Source: Elusimicrobiota bacterium
GTDB taxonomy: Bacteria > Elusimicrobiota > Endomicrobiia > CG1-02-37-114 > JAHJSO01
Assembly: GCA_018830385.1 (NCBI GenBank)
Contig: JAHJSO010000102.1
Coordinates: 1-5,178, forward strand
Reading direction: 5' to 3'
DNA length: 5,178 bases
The notes under the pieces are model-generated. The model had not been told where the DNA came from and made no database searches. It saw only the letters and a list, made by a program, of their open reading frames with translations. The translations under genes were made by a program, and so were the position numbers. Positions 1 through 5,178 of this stretch are shown here, in pieces. The number at the start of each line of letters is the position of its first letter. Position 1 is the first letter of the stretch.

Positions 1-1001
1 ACCTGCGGATGGTTCAGGACCTTGTCAAGCGATAGAATCGGTCCTGCCGGAATACCCTTTTCATCAAAAATTTTTAGCCAGGCATCAGTTGTTTTTTGTG
101 AAATAATTTTGTTTATTATCGGAAATAATTCATTGCGGTTTTGGACCCTTTCAGGATTTGCAGCAAATTTAGGGTCTGATGATATATTCGCAGGAAATAA
201 ATCAGGAGATATTTTATTTAAGAGGGTGCAGAACTGGATCCAGAGTTTGTCATTCCCTATCGCTATGTTTATGTATCCGTCTGATGTTTCAAATGTCTCA
301 TAGGGACATATAGTCGGATGCTGGTTGCCTTTTCTCTTCGGGGTTTTCCCTGTTGTAAAATATATCCCCGCCTGAAAGGTTAGAAGCGATACCTGTCCGT
401 CCAGCATTGACACATCTATTTTTTGGCCTTTCCCTGTTTTTTCCCGAGCGAGCAATGCAAGGAGAATCCCCTGGACAGCGTAAATCCCGGAGAGCAGGTC
501 CGCCTGGGAAATACCCACTTTCATCGGGGGCTGATTCGGGTCGCCCGTTAAATCCATAATCCCGCCCATTCCCTGCACAACAAGGTCATACCCAGGCCTG
601 AATTTTTCAGGGCCTGTTTGGCCGAAACCAGACACGGAGCAGTAAATAATCCTTTCGTTCAGTCGGGTGAGTTGCTCGTAGCCGAGTCCCAGTTTCTCCG
701 CTGTACCCGGCCTGAAATTCTCTATAACCACGTCGCTTTTGGCGGCGAGTTGATAGACAATCTCCCTGCCTTTTTGTTCTTTCAGATTTACGGTCACCGA
801 TTTCTTGTTCCTGTTTATTGACAGGAAATATGCCGACTCACCCTCTATAAAAGGCGGGCCGAACGAGCGTGTGTCGTCACCCCCGTCAGGGTTTTCTATT
901 TTTATTATCTCCGCCCCGAAGTCGCCCAGAATCATCGTGCAGAAAGGACCTGCAAGCACCCTGGTCAAATCAAGAACTTTTATGCCGTCTAACGGTTTCA
1001 T
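1..1001 (-). CDS. CaiB/BaiF family (class III) CoA-transferase, C-terminus cut by window edge
   Basis: Reading leftward from an ATG at 1001-999, 333 codons stay open to the window edge; family members usually have about 390-410 residues, so the last 60-70 are missing. Class III CoA-transferases move CoA from an acyl-CoA donor to a carboxylate through an aspartyl-CoA thioester. The N-terminus (LDGIKVLDLTRVLAGPFCTM, residues 4-23) followed by GDFGAEIIKIE (26-36) is the family signature. NRNKKSVTVNL lies at 63-73, ENFRPGTAEKLGLGY at 94-108 and PGYDLVVQGMGG at 136-147. D168 in SQADLLSG matches the catalytic aspartate of formyl-CoA transferase (D169), and GKGQKIDVSMLDG follows at 190-202. The start lies 5 bp after the epimerase stop, with AGAGGG 9 nt upstream, so it is part of the mutase operon. 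A CoA-transferase acting on succinyl-CoA or propionyl-CoA is an inference from context; racemases and carnitine or formyl-CoA enzymes share the fold, so the substrate is open. The distal 240 bp (61-300) is only about 35% G+C. Confidence 0.93.
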   Translation of the reverse strand, partial: MKPLDGIKVLDLTRVLAGPFCTMILGDFGAEIIKIENPDGGDDTRSFGPPFIEGESAYFLSINRNKKSVTVNLKEQKGREIVYQLAAKSDVVIENFRPGTAEKLGLGYEQLTRLNERIIYCSVSGFGQTGPEKFRPGYDLVVQGMGGIMDLTGDPNQPPMKVGISQADLLSGIYAVQGILLALLAREKTGKGQKIDVSMLDGQVSLLTFQAGIYFTTGKTPKRKGNQHPTICPYETFETSDGYINIAIGNDKLWIQFCTLLNKISPDLFPANISSDPKFAANPERVQNRNELFPIINKIISQKTTDAWLKIFDEKGIPAGPILSLDKVLNHPQ

Positions 1002-1006
1002 TTTAT

Positions 1007-1414
1007 TCAGCCCTCTTGCACAAGTTCTATTAACACCCCGTTGCATGACCTGGGATGGACGAACGCCACCCTGCTGCCGTGCGCCCCTTCCCTCGGTTTC
1101 GTATCAATAAGCGTATATCCCTCGCCTGCGATTTCCTTTAATGATTTCTCAATGTCGTCCGTGCTGAAAGCAATATGGTGGATGCCTTCCCCGTTCTTCT
1201 CAATGAATTTTGCGATGGGACTGTCCGGAGCAAGGGCTTCCAGTAACTCTATTTTCGTATCTCCCGCCACGAAGAATGCCACCCTGACTTTCGCCCGCGG
1301 GAGGTCTTCAACCCCCCTGAATTCAAGTTTCAGGATGTCCCTGTAGAGTTTAACGGACGACTCTATATTTTTTACCGCAAGCCCTATGTGTGCGACTGAA
1401 ACATGTGTATTCAT
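1007..1414 (-). CDS. mce: Methylmalonyl-CoA epimerase (VOC superfamily)
   Basis: This 135-residue protein has the normal length for methylmalonyl-CoA epimerase, the cytosolic metalloenzyme that interconverts (S)- and (R)-methylmalonyl-CoA. It has two vicinal-oxygen-chelate modules, about residues 6-60 and 77-134. The expected metal ligands are visible: H9 in VAHIGLAV, E56 in TKIELLE (a Gln in the Propionibacterium enzyme), H80 in GIHHIAF and E130 in LIELVQ. The GEGIHHIAF and HPRSCNGVLIELVQ stretches are typical of this family rather than of glyoxalase I. The ATG at 1414-1412 overlaps the meaB stop (ATGA), so translation is probably coupled; no strong Shine-Dalgarno is seen. Its position between the mutase chaperone and a CoA-transferase fits the propionyl-CoA/succinyl-CoA pathway. 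I see no damage or missing key residue. Confidence 0.96.
   Translation of the reverse strand: MNTHVSVAHIGLAVKNIESSVKLYRDILKLEFRGVEDLPRAKVRVAFFVAGDTKIELLEALAPDSPIAKFIEKNGEGIHHIAFSTDDIEKSLKEIAGEGYTLIDTKPREGAHGSRVAFVHPRSCNGVLIELVQEG
1011..1016 (-). promoter_or_regulatory. Ribosome binding site of the CoA-transferase gene
   Basis: On the minus strand AGAGGG lies 9 nt before the ATG at 1001, inside the last codons of the epimerase gene. It supports this ATG as the start and indicates translation linked to the upstream gene. Confidence 0.6.
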
Positions 1415-2109
1415 TTTGTCCGTTTATCCGCCGCAAGTTTTTCTATCTGGGTGACGAGTTCCCCTATCCCTTCCCCGAGTAACGCCGACGTTTCAACGAC
1501 GGGTATGTTCAGCAGGCGACCCAGGTGTCCCGCATTGACGTTTCTATTGATGTCAATCTTGTTTACGACAAGTACGTCCGCTATCTCAATAATCCCCGCT
1601 TTCAATAACTGGATGTCGTCGGTCGCATCAGGGGTCGTTATAACCGCCACTATGTCGGCAATTTTGTCGACGGCGGTCTCGTCCTGGCCTGCGCCGACCG
1701 TTTCAACTATCGCTACGTCCTTCCCCGCCCTGTCAAAAATCTTTATGGCCGTTTCAATGCATTCGGACAACCCGCCGGCAGAACCCCTGGTTGCGAAACT
1801 TCTTATGAAAACATTTTTGTCCGTTGCGTGTCTCTGCATTCTTATGCGGTCGCCTAACAGAGCCCCGCCGCTCCTCGGGCTTGACGGGTCAACGGCAAGC
1901 ACTGCAACCTTTTTGTTTTGCCTGCGGTATTCGTCAATAAGGCAGTCAATGAGAGTGCTCTTGCCGCAACCGGCTGACCCGGTAATTCCGACGGTAAGAA
2001 TGCCGGGGGTGTGTTTTTTAAACCCCGCTATGCATCTCTTCCCGGCCGCCGTCATATCTTCAATCCCTGATATGTATTTTGAAACTTCAATGTCGGTAAT
2101 GTGTTTCAA
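1411..2109 (-). CDS. meaB: Short MeaB/ArgK-type GTPase, methylmalonyl-CoA mutase chaperone
   Basis: This is a P-loop GTPase of the MeaB/ArgK (MMAA) family, which guards methylmalonyl-CoA mutase and gates delivery and exchange of its B12 cofactor. Visible motifs are the Walker A loop GSAGCGKST (residues 44-52), the switch I region VDPSSPRSGGALLGDRIRM (73-91), the switch II ETVGAGQDE (136-144), DIQLLKAGIIEIAD (165-178), the guanine-specificity NKID (183-186) and a G5-like TSAL. The protein has 232 residues, whereas characterised MeaB proteins have about 310-330. It stops almost directly after the G domain, so the C-terminal dimerisation arm of about 70-80 residues is absent, and the N-terminal helical lead (about 40 residues) is slightly short. 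The start is TTG at 2109-2107, chosen because GGAGGT lies 6 nt upstream and an in-frame TAA (the mcmA2 stop) lies 21 bp before it. The 3' end overlaps the epimerase start by ATGA, leaving no room for a longer protein. It follows both mutase chains, as expected for this partner. Confidence 0.92.
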   Translation of the reverse strand: MKHITDIEVSKYISGIEDMTAAGKRCIAGFKKHTPGILTVGITGSAGCGKSTLIDCLIDEYRRQNKKVAVLAVDPSSPRSGGALLGDRIRMQRHATDKNVFIRSFATRGSAGGLSECIETAIKIFDRAGKDVAIVETVGAGQDETAVDKIADIVAVITTPDATDDIQLLKAGIIEIADVLVVNKIDINRNVNAGHLGRLLNIPVVETSALLGEGIGELVTQIEKLAADKRTK

Positions 2110-2114
2110 GAAAA

Positions 2115-2120
2115 ACCTCC
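2115..2120 (-). promoter_or_regulatory. Strong ribosome binding site that fixes the TTG start of meaB
   Basis: GGAGGT on the minus strand lies 6 nt before TTG at 2109. This is the clearest Shine-Dalgarno in the operon and compensates for the weak start codon. The gap between mcmA2 and meaB (2110-2130, 21 bp) holds nothing else. Confidence 0.7.
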
Positions 2121-2130
2121 GCCGGACATT

Positions 2131-2532
2131 TTAACCGAATTTCCTTTTCAAAAAATCCAGAATTGCCTGCGTTGTAGTCCCCGGACGGAAGACCTCAGTT
2201 ATTCCCTTTGATTTCAGGTAGGTGATGTCTTCAGTTGGGATAATCCCCCCTGCGAAAACGGTTATTTTTTTAGCCAGTTTTCCGCCTACGTTCTTTTTCA
2301 ACAGACGGACGATTTCAGGCAGGAGAGTTTTGTGCGCCCCCGAAAGAATTGACAGCCCGATTGCCCGGACGTTTTCCTGTATTGCAGTCGCAACGATCAT
2401 CTCGGGCGTCTGTCTTATGCCCGTGTAAATCACCTCGTAGCCCGCATCCCTCAGCGCCCTTGCGACGATTTTTGCTCCCCTGTCGTGGCCGTCAAGCCCC
2501 GGCTTGGCAATAAGTATTCTTACCGGACTCAT
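2131..2532 (-). CDS. mcmA2: Methylmalonyl-CoA mutase small chain, B12-binding subunit
   Basis: This 133-residue protein consists only of the cobalamin-binding Rossmann-like domain that forms the C-terminal part of one-chain methylmalonyl-CoA mutases. It carries the base-off/His-on signature: [10 protein letters not shown] gives D14-x-H16-x-x-G19, with H16 as the predicted lower cobalt ligand. The SxL motif is S61-I-L63 in GLSILSGAH, and the GG motif is at 95-96 in FAGGIIP. These residues hold the nucleotide tail of B12. The ATG at 2532-2530 overlaps the mcmA1 stop in an ATGA junction, with GGGGA 6 nt upstream inside mcmA1. Coupled translation would help make the two chains in equal amounts. 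The split form is known in archaea and several bacterial groups. A corrinoid protein of a methyltransferase is unlikely given the size, motif spacing and neighbour. Confidence 0.96.
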   Translation of the reverse strand: MSPVRILIAKPGLDGHDRGAKIVARALRDAGYEVIYTGIRQTPEMIVATAIQENVRAIGLSILSGAHKTLLPEIVRLLKKNVGGKLAKKITVFAGGIIPTEDITYLKSKGITEVFRPGTTTQAILDFLKRKFG

Positions 2533-4109
2533 TTGTATTCCCCAAATGTCCGTCGCAGAACGGATACAATTTCCCCCAGAGTCGCATATCTTTCAACGCA
2601 GTCAATTATTACGGGGACGAGATTCTCATTTGTCCCTGCAGACTTTTCCAACGCCTGCAGGGAAGCGGACGCGGCGGCATTGTCCCTTTTTGATTTTATC
2701 CTTTTAAGAAACTTCACCTGCGATGCCTCCGTTTTTGGAGAGACCTTTAACAGCCGCTTTGATTTTCCTTCTTTTGACACGTATTTATTTACGCCGACCA
2801 CGGTTATTTCGCCTTTTTCAACCGCCTGCTGGTAGGCGTACGCCGACTCCTCAATTTCCTTTTTCATAAACGAGATTGAGGATGCAGCCCCGCCCATGTC
2901 CCGTATCTTTTTAATGTATTCCGATGCCTGCTTTTCTATTTTATTGGTGAGTGATTCAATTGCATAAGAGCCGGCCAACGGGTCAACTGTATCCGCCACC
3001 CCGCTTTCACCGGCGATAATCTGCTGAGTCCTCAGGGCAACCCTTACCGACTCTTCCGTGGGAAGGCCCATCGCCTCATCATAAGAATTAGTATGCAGGG
3101 ATTGTGTCCCGCCCAGTACCGCGGCGAGCGCCTGCATCGTTACGCGGACGATGTTGTTTTCCGGCTGCTGTGCGGTAAGCGTGCATCCGTCCGTCTGCGT
3201 ATGAAAACGCAGCATCGCCGATTTCGGGTTTTCAGGGTTGAATTTTTCCCGGACGATTTTCGCCCAGAGCCGGCGTGCCGCCCTGAATTTTGCGACCTCC
3301 TCAAGAAAATTGTTATGGCATCCGAAAAAGAATGAAAACCTCGGCGCGACACTATCAACCGGAAACCCTCTGCCGACGGCTGAATCCAGGTAGGCGATAC
3401 CGTTTGAAAGCGTAAACGCCACCTCCTGAGCGGCCGTAGCCCCTGCCTCCCTCATGTGGTAACCGCTGACGGATATAGGGTTCCATTTCGGCAGGTGTTT
3501 TGTGCAGTACTCCAGTATGTCTGCGGAGAGGCGCAAGGACGGTTCTGGCGGAAAGATGTATGTCCCCCGGGCTATGTATTCCTTGAGCATGTCGTTCTGC
3601 AGCGTCCCGCCTAAATTTTCAAAAGGAATTTTTCTTTTTTTTGCAAGAGCCATGTACATTGCGAATATAACGGCAGCGGTGGAATTAATCGTCATTGAAA
3701 CCGTTACCCTGTCAAGAGGGATGCTGTCAAAAAGGACTTCCATATCGGCAATCGTGTCAATGGCTACACCGACCCTGCCCACCTCTCCCCTCGCCTGTTT
3801 GTCGGACGAGTCATAACCGAGTTGAGTGGGAAGGTCAAAGGCAACAGAAAGACCCGTCTGCCCCTGTTCAAGGAGATACTTATATCTTTTGTTTGTTTCC
3901 CTGGACGTCCCGAAGCCGGCATACTGCCTCATCGTCCAGAGACGTCCCCTGTACATCGTCGGCTGGACGCCCCTTGTGAACGGATACTCACCCGGGAAAG
4001 AAAGGTCGTTTTCATAAGAAAATTTTTCCAATTCCCTGGTGGCGGGTGAATATAAAACGTCAAGATCGGCATGGCTTGCCCTGAGGGGTGTTTTTTCCCG
4101 TTCTTTCAT
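2529..4109 (-). CDS. mcmA1: Methylmalonyl-CoA mutase large chain, substrate-binding TIM barrel (split enzyme)
   Basis: This 526-residue protein is the catalytic barrel of adenosylcobalamin-dependent methylmalonyl-CoA mutase, which interconverts (R)-methylmalonyl-CoA and succinyl-CoA. It lacks the B12 domain, which the next gene supplies. Signature stretches are [19 protein letters not shown] (38-56), [16 protein letters not shown] (86-101), [18 protein letters not shown] (167-184) and [18 protein letters not shown] (212-229), then [12 protein letters not shown] further on. By alignment from memory with the Propionibacterium enzyme, Y63 (in MRQYAGF) corresponds to Y89, R181 (in IARGTY) to R207 and Y217-H218 to Y243-H244. 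Tyr and Arg at these places mark methylmalonyl-CoA specificity; isobutyryl-CoA mutase has Phe/Gln and 2-hydroxyisobutyryl-CoA mutase Ile/Gln. The ATG at 4109 is the first possible start after an in-frame TAA at 4118-4116. The Shine-Dalgarno is weak (GTGAG, 9 nt upstream), and a repeat cluster begins about 20 bp before the gene. The N-terminal lead is a little shorter than in many relatives. Confidence 0.97.
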   Translation of the reverse strand: MKEREKTPLRASHADLDVLYSPATRELEKFSYENDLSFPGEYPFTRGVQPTMYRGRLWTMRQYAGFGTSRETNKRYKYLLEQGQTGLSVAFDLPTQLGYDSSDKQARGEVGRVGVAIDTIADMEVLFDSIPLDRVTVSMTINSTAAVIFAMYMALAKKRKIPFENLGGTLQNDMLKEYIARGTYIFPPEPSLRLSADILEYCTKHLPKWNPISVSGYHMREAGATAAQEVAFTLSNGIAYLDSAVGRGFPVDSVAPRFSFFFGCHNNFLEEVAKFRAARRLWAKIVREKFNPENPKSAMLRFHTQTDGCTLTAQQPENNIVRVTMQALAAVLGGTQSLHTNSYDEAMGLPTEESVRVALRTQQIIAGESGVADTVDPLAGSYAIESLTNKIEKQASEYIKKIRDMGGAASSISFMKKEIEESAYAYQQAVEKGEITVVGVNKYVSKEGKSKRLLKVSPKTEASQVKFLKRIKSKRDNAAASASLQALEKSAGTNENLVPVIIDCVERYATLGEIVSVLRRTFGEYK

Positions 4110-4128
4110 TGGTATTTACTCACGCAAC

Positions 4129-4169
4129 CGTGTGTCATTACGAGCGAAGCGAAGTAATCTCATGTTTCA
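4129..4169 (+). repeat. Direct repeat copy 1 of a palindromic intergenic repeat
   Basis: This 41-bp unit begins CGTGTGTCATTACGAGCG and ends CATGTTTCA. It is repeated 43 bp further on with a single mismatch. Inside it, ATTAC (4137-4141) and GTAAT (4154-4158) form the outer stem of a hairpin around a GAGCGAAGCGAA-type centre. It resembles the 'GTCATTGCGAGCGAAGCGAAGCAATCTC' repeats dispersed in many bacterial genomes. It lies 20 bp before the mutase start. Confidence 0.9.
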
Positions 4170-4171
4170 AT

Positions 4172-4212
4172 CGTGTGTCATTACGAGCGAAGCGAAGTAA
4201 TCTCACGTTTCA
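4172..4212 (+). repeat. Direct repeat copy 2, 43 bp from copy 1
   Basis: It is identical to copy 1 except CACG in place of CATG near its 3' end. The stem is ATTAC (4180-4184) with GTAAT (4197-4201). The near identity points to recent duplication or active homogenisation. Its GTGTCATT (4175-4182) can also pair with AATGACAC (4250-4257) of the inverted copy, giving a larger alternative fold. Confidence 0.9.
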
Positions 4213-4220
4213 TTGATGTT

Positions 4221-4257
4221 GGGATTGCTTCGTCGCTAACGCTCCTCGCAATGACAC
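4221..4257 (-). repeat. Inverted, diverged copy 3 of the same repeat family
   Basis: Read on the minus strand it begins GTGTCATTGCGAGGAGCG and ends CGAAGCAATCCC, which matches the common form of this dispersed repeat. Relative to copies 1 and 2 the stem reads ATTGC/GCAAT instead of ATTAC/GTAAT, and the centre is longer. With copy 2 it can form a long foldback across 4175-4257. Confidence 0.85.
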
Positions 4258-4266
4258 TTCGTGTCA
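4252..4266. repeat. Small perfect hairpin next to repeat copy 3
   Basis: TGACACTTCGTGTCA is a perfect 6-bp stem with a 3-nt loop (GAA on the minus-strand transcript). It overlaps the end of the inverted repeat copy. No T-run follows on either strand, so it does not look like a classical intrinsic terminator. Confidence 0.55.
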
Positions 4267-4269
4267 GAT

Positions 4270-4298
4270 ATTGTAACCTGCCGGGGCAGGCGGAGCAA
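4270..4298 (-). promoter_or_regulatory. Possible sigma-70-like promoter for the mutase operon
   Basis: On the minus strand, TTGCTC (4298-4293) and TACAAT (4275-4270) are separated by exactly 17 bp. The -10 box matches the consensus at 5 of 6 positions but the -35 box at only 3 of 6. It lies just after the stop of the upstream gene. Its transcript would start near 4262 and carry all the repeats in a leader of about 150 nt. Chance occurrence is quite possible; read-through from the upstream gene is the alternative. Confidence 0.3.
4277..4290. repeat. GC-rich palindrome CCTGCC-GG-GGCAGG inside the putative promoter spacer
   Basis: It has six complementary bases on each side of two central bases (or a 5-bp stem with a 4-nt loop), 13 bp after the stop of the upstream PLP-enzyme gene. 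In the minus direction it is followed by TTACAATAT, not by a T-run, so a rho-independent terminator is weakly supported at best. It could be an operator or an RNA 3' end stabiliser. Confidence 0.45.
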
Positions 4299-4302
4299 CC
4301 TG

Positions 4303-5178
4303 TCAGATGATGCCCGTCATTTTGTTGAATTCTACTATAAGTTTGTCCCACTCCGGAATCTGTGAAAACATCTCATCCCAGAAATCAGGGTTCCACAGTT
4401 CGTTCAGTTCTTCAACTGTCTTTCCCTGCTGTTCAACCCATGTAAAATATTTCAGGTTATGGAGGGCTTTCCGGTCGTAGTAGTTGAGTTCCTTCGCCCA
4501 GTCAATGCCGACGCCGAGCAGGTATCTCTCAAGGTCAACTATTGCATTCCTTTCGGAGTATTTGCCTTTCCCTTCTTCAAGTTCCTTAAGGCGCGACCCG
4601 TACATATCCGCTGAATCCGTGAGTACTGTAAATATCACGTCTTTCTCGTTGAATTCGTAGTATTTCGCAAGTTTTATTGAAGCCAACAGGTTGCAAATGC
4701 TGGATATGCCGAAGAGCGGGAGTTTGTCAATAAACTCCTTTTTCAGCCCCCGTTCCTGCAGCGTCTTTTTGCCTGCCGGTTCATTGAACAGCCGCAGGAG
4801 ACGCATTGTGTTTTCGTCGTCAATCGCGACCACCATATCCGTATTACGGACGTTGTGTATCCACGGAACGTGTTTGTCTCCGATGCCCTCTATGCGGTGG
4901 CCGCCGAACCCGTTCAGGTAGAGCGTAGGGCATTGTAACGCTTCCGTTGCGGCGACCTTTATGTGCGGGGATATCTTTCTTAAATAATCTCCCGCGCCGA
5001 TTGTCCCCGCCGAGCCGGTTGCGGAAACGTAGGCGGACAGCGACAGATTGCCGTCCTTTTTCTTCAGTGAGGCGAACACCTCTTCAATGGCGCTGCCCGT
5101 AATTTCATAATGCCAGCAGCAGTTCCCGAATTCGTCAAACTGGTTAAATATTACGATTTTGTCTCCCCTTGTCTTTCT
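4303..5178 (-). CDS. PLP-dependent enzyme, fold-type II (cysteine synthase-like), N-terminus cut by window edge
   Basis: The reading frame is open from the right edge to a TGA at 4305-4303, giving 291 visible residues; the true start and the PLP-binding lysine lie outside. The GTG at 5079 is internal, since the frame continues upstream with coding-like sequence (DKIVIFNQFDEFGN). ATGSAGTIGAG (53-63 of the visible part) matches the glycine-rich PLP-phosphate loop. HRIEGIGDKHVPW (94-106) resembles the HKIQGIG region of cysteine synthases, and FGISSICN (156-163) matches the GISSGAN segment whose Ser contacts the pyridine nitrogen. After the core, about 100 residues (from about 193, MYGSRLKEL) form a charged extension rich in Trp, Tyr and Glu, not found in standard cysteine synthases. 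I recognise the superfamily but not the exact reaction; lyases, deaminases and thiolases of this fold are possible. It is co-oriented with the mutase operon, 193 bp ahead of it, and a functional link is not shown. Confidence 0.85.
   Translation of the reverse strand, partial: RKTRGDKIVIFNQFDEFGNCCWHYEITGSAIEEVFASLKKKDGNLSLSAYVSATGSAGTIGAGDYLRKISPHIKVAATEALQCPTLYLNGFGGHRIEGIGDKHVPWIHNVRNTDMVVAIDDENTMRLLRLFNEPAGKKTLQERGLKKEFIDKLPLFGISSICNLLASIKLAKYYEFNEKDVIFTVLTDSADMYGSRLKELEEGKGKYSERNAIVDLERYLLGVGIDWAKELNYYDRKALHNLKYFTWVEQQGKTVEELNELWNPDFWDEMFSQIPEWDKLIVEFNKMTGII

Noticed and set aside
1..1001. Several plus-strand open frames of 67-101 codons over the CoA-transferase region
   Set aside because: They are shadows of the minus-strand gene, which has continuous family signatures from residue 4 onward.
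1403..2134. A 243-codon open frame on the plus strand opposite meaB
   Set aside because: It lies fully antisense to a clearly recognisable GTPase gene, its translation is low-complexity (Ser, Ala, Pro, Thr rich) with no family signature, and it follows from codon bias of the true gene.
3140..3358. A 72-codon minus-strand frame inside the mutase large-chain gene
   Set aside because: It is out of frame with a conserved catalytic barrel, and its translation is Arg/Ser-rich without any recognisable feature.
2529..4109. Isobutyryl-CoA or 2-hydroxyisobutyryl-CoA mutase instead of methylmalonyl-CoA mutase
   Set aside because: The two specificity positions are Tyr (63) and Arg (181), not Phe/Gln or Ile/Gln, and an epimerase is in the same operon.
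4129..4212. Possible CRISPR array from regularly spaced direct repeats
   Set aside because: There are only two direct copies with 2 bp between them, so there is no spacer; the units are palindromic intergenic repeats.
4277..4290. Rho-independent terminator for the PLP-enzyme gene
   Set aside because: The GC-rich hairpin is present but no T-rich run follows it in the minus direction.
4110..4302. Cobalamin riboswitch in the leader of a B12-dependent enzyme operon
   Set aside because: I see no B12-box-like sequence, and the spacer is occupied by repeats and small hairpins.

Overview
The window holds bacterial chromosomal DNA in which every gene I can support lies on the minus strand, so the biological reading order runs from the right edge to the left edge. 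Overall base composition is moderate. The gene set (a methylmalonyl-CoA mutase split into two chains, with its GTPase chaperone and epimerase) and the dispersed palindromic repeat of the type 'TGTCATTGCGAGGAGCG...GCAATC' suggest an uncultured or anaerobic bacterium of the Desulfobacterota/Nitrospirota kind. That placement is an inference from general resemblance, and no marker gene is present to fix it.

Layout in transcription order. At 5178-4303 lies the C-terminal two thirds of a fold-type II pyridoxal-phosphate enzyme (cysteine synthase-like core plus a C-terminal extension of about 100 residues). At 4302-4110 there is a 193-bp non-coding spacer. It holds a possible promoter, two small hairpins, two tandem direct copies of a 41-bp repeat (period 43 bp) and one diverged inverted copy. 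From 4109 to the left edge runs a tightly packed operon: methylmalonyl-CoA mutase large chain (4109-2529), its B12-binding small chain (2532-2131, ATGA overlap), a short MeaB GTPase (2109-1411, TTG start), methylmalonyl-CoA epimerase (1414-1007, ATGA overlap) and a CaiB/BaiF-type CoA-transferase (1001 to the left edge, C-terminus missing).

The five operon genes make one metabolic unit. The epimerase interconverts (S)- and (R)-methylmalonyl-CoA. The split mutase isomerises (R)-methylmalonyl-CoA and succinyl-CoA using adenosylcobalamin. MeaB protects and reloads the cofactor. The CoA-transferase may move CoA between succinyl-CoA (or propionyl-CoA) and another carboxylate. The unit could run toward succinyl-CoA (propionate or odd-chain oxidation) or in reverse (propionate formation). 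No carboxylase, decarboxylase or transporter is present in the window to decide the direction.

The system is a recognisable pathway, not a new class of element. The points most worth a second look are the unusually short MeaB without room for the usual C-terminal dimerisation arm, the CoA-transferase embedded in a mutase operon, and the repeat cluster just before the mutase start. In that cluster, paired base changes between copies keep the hairpin stem.
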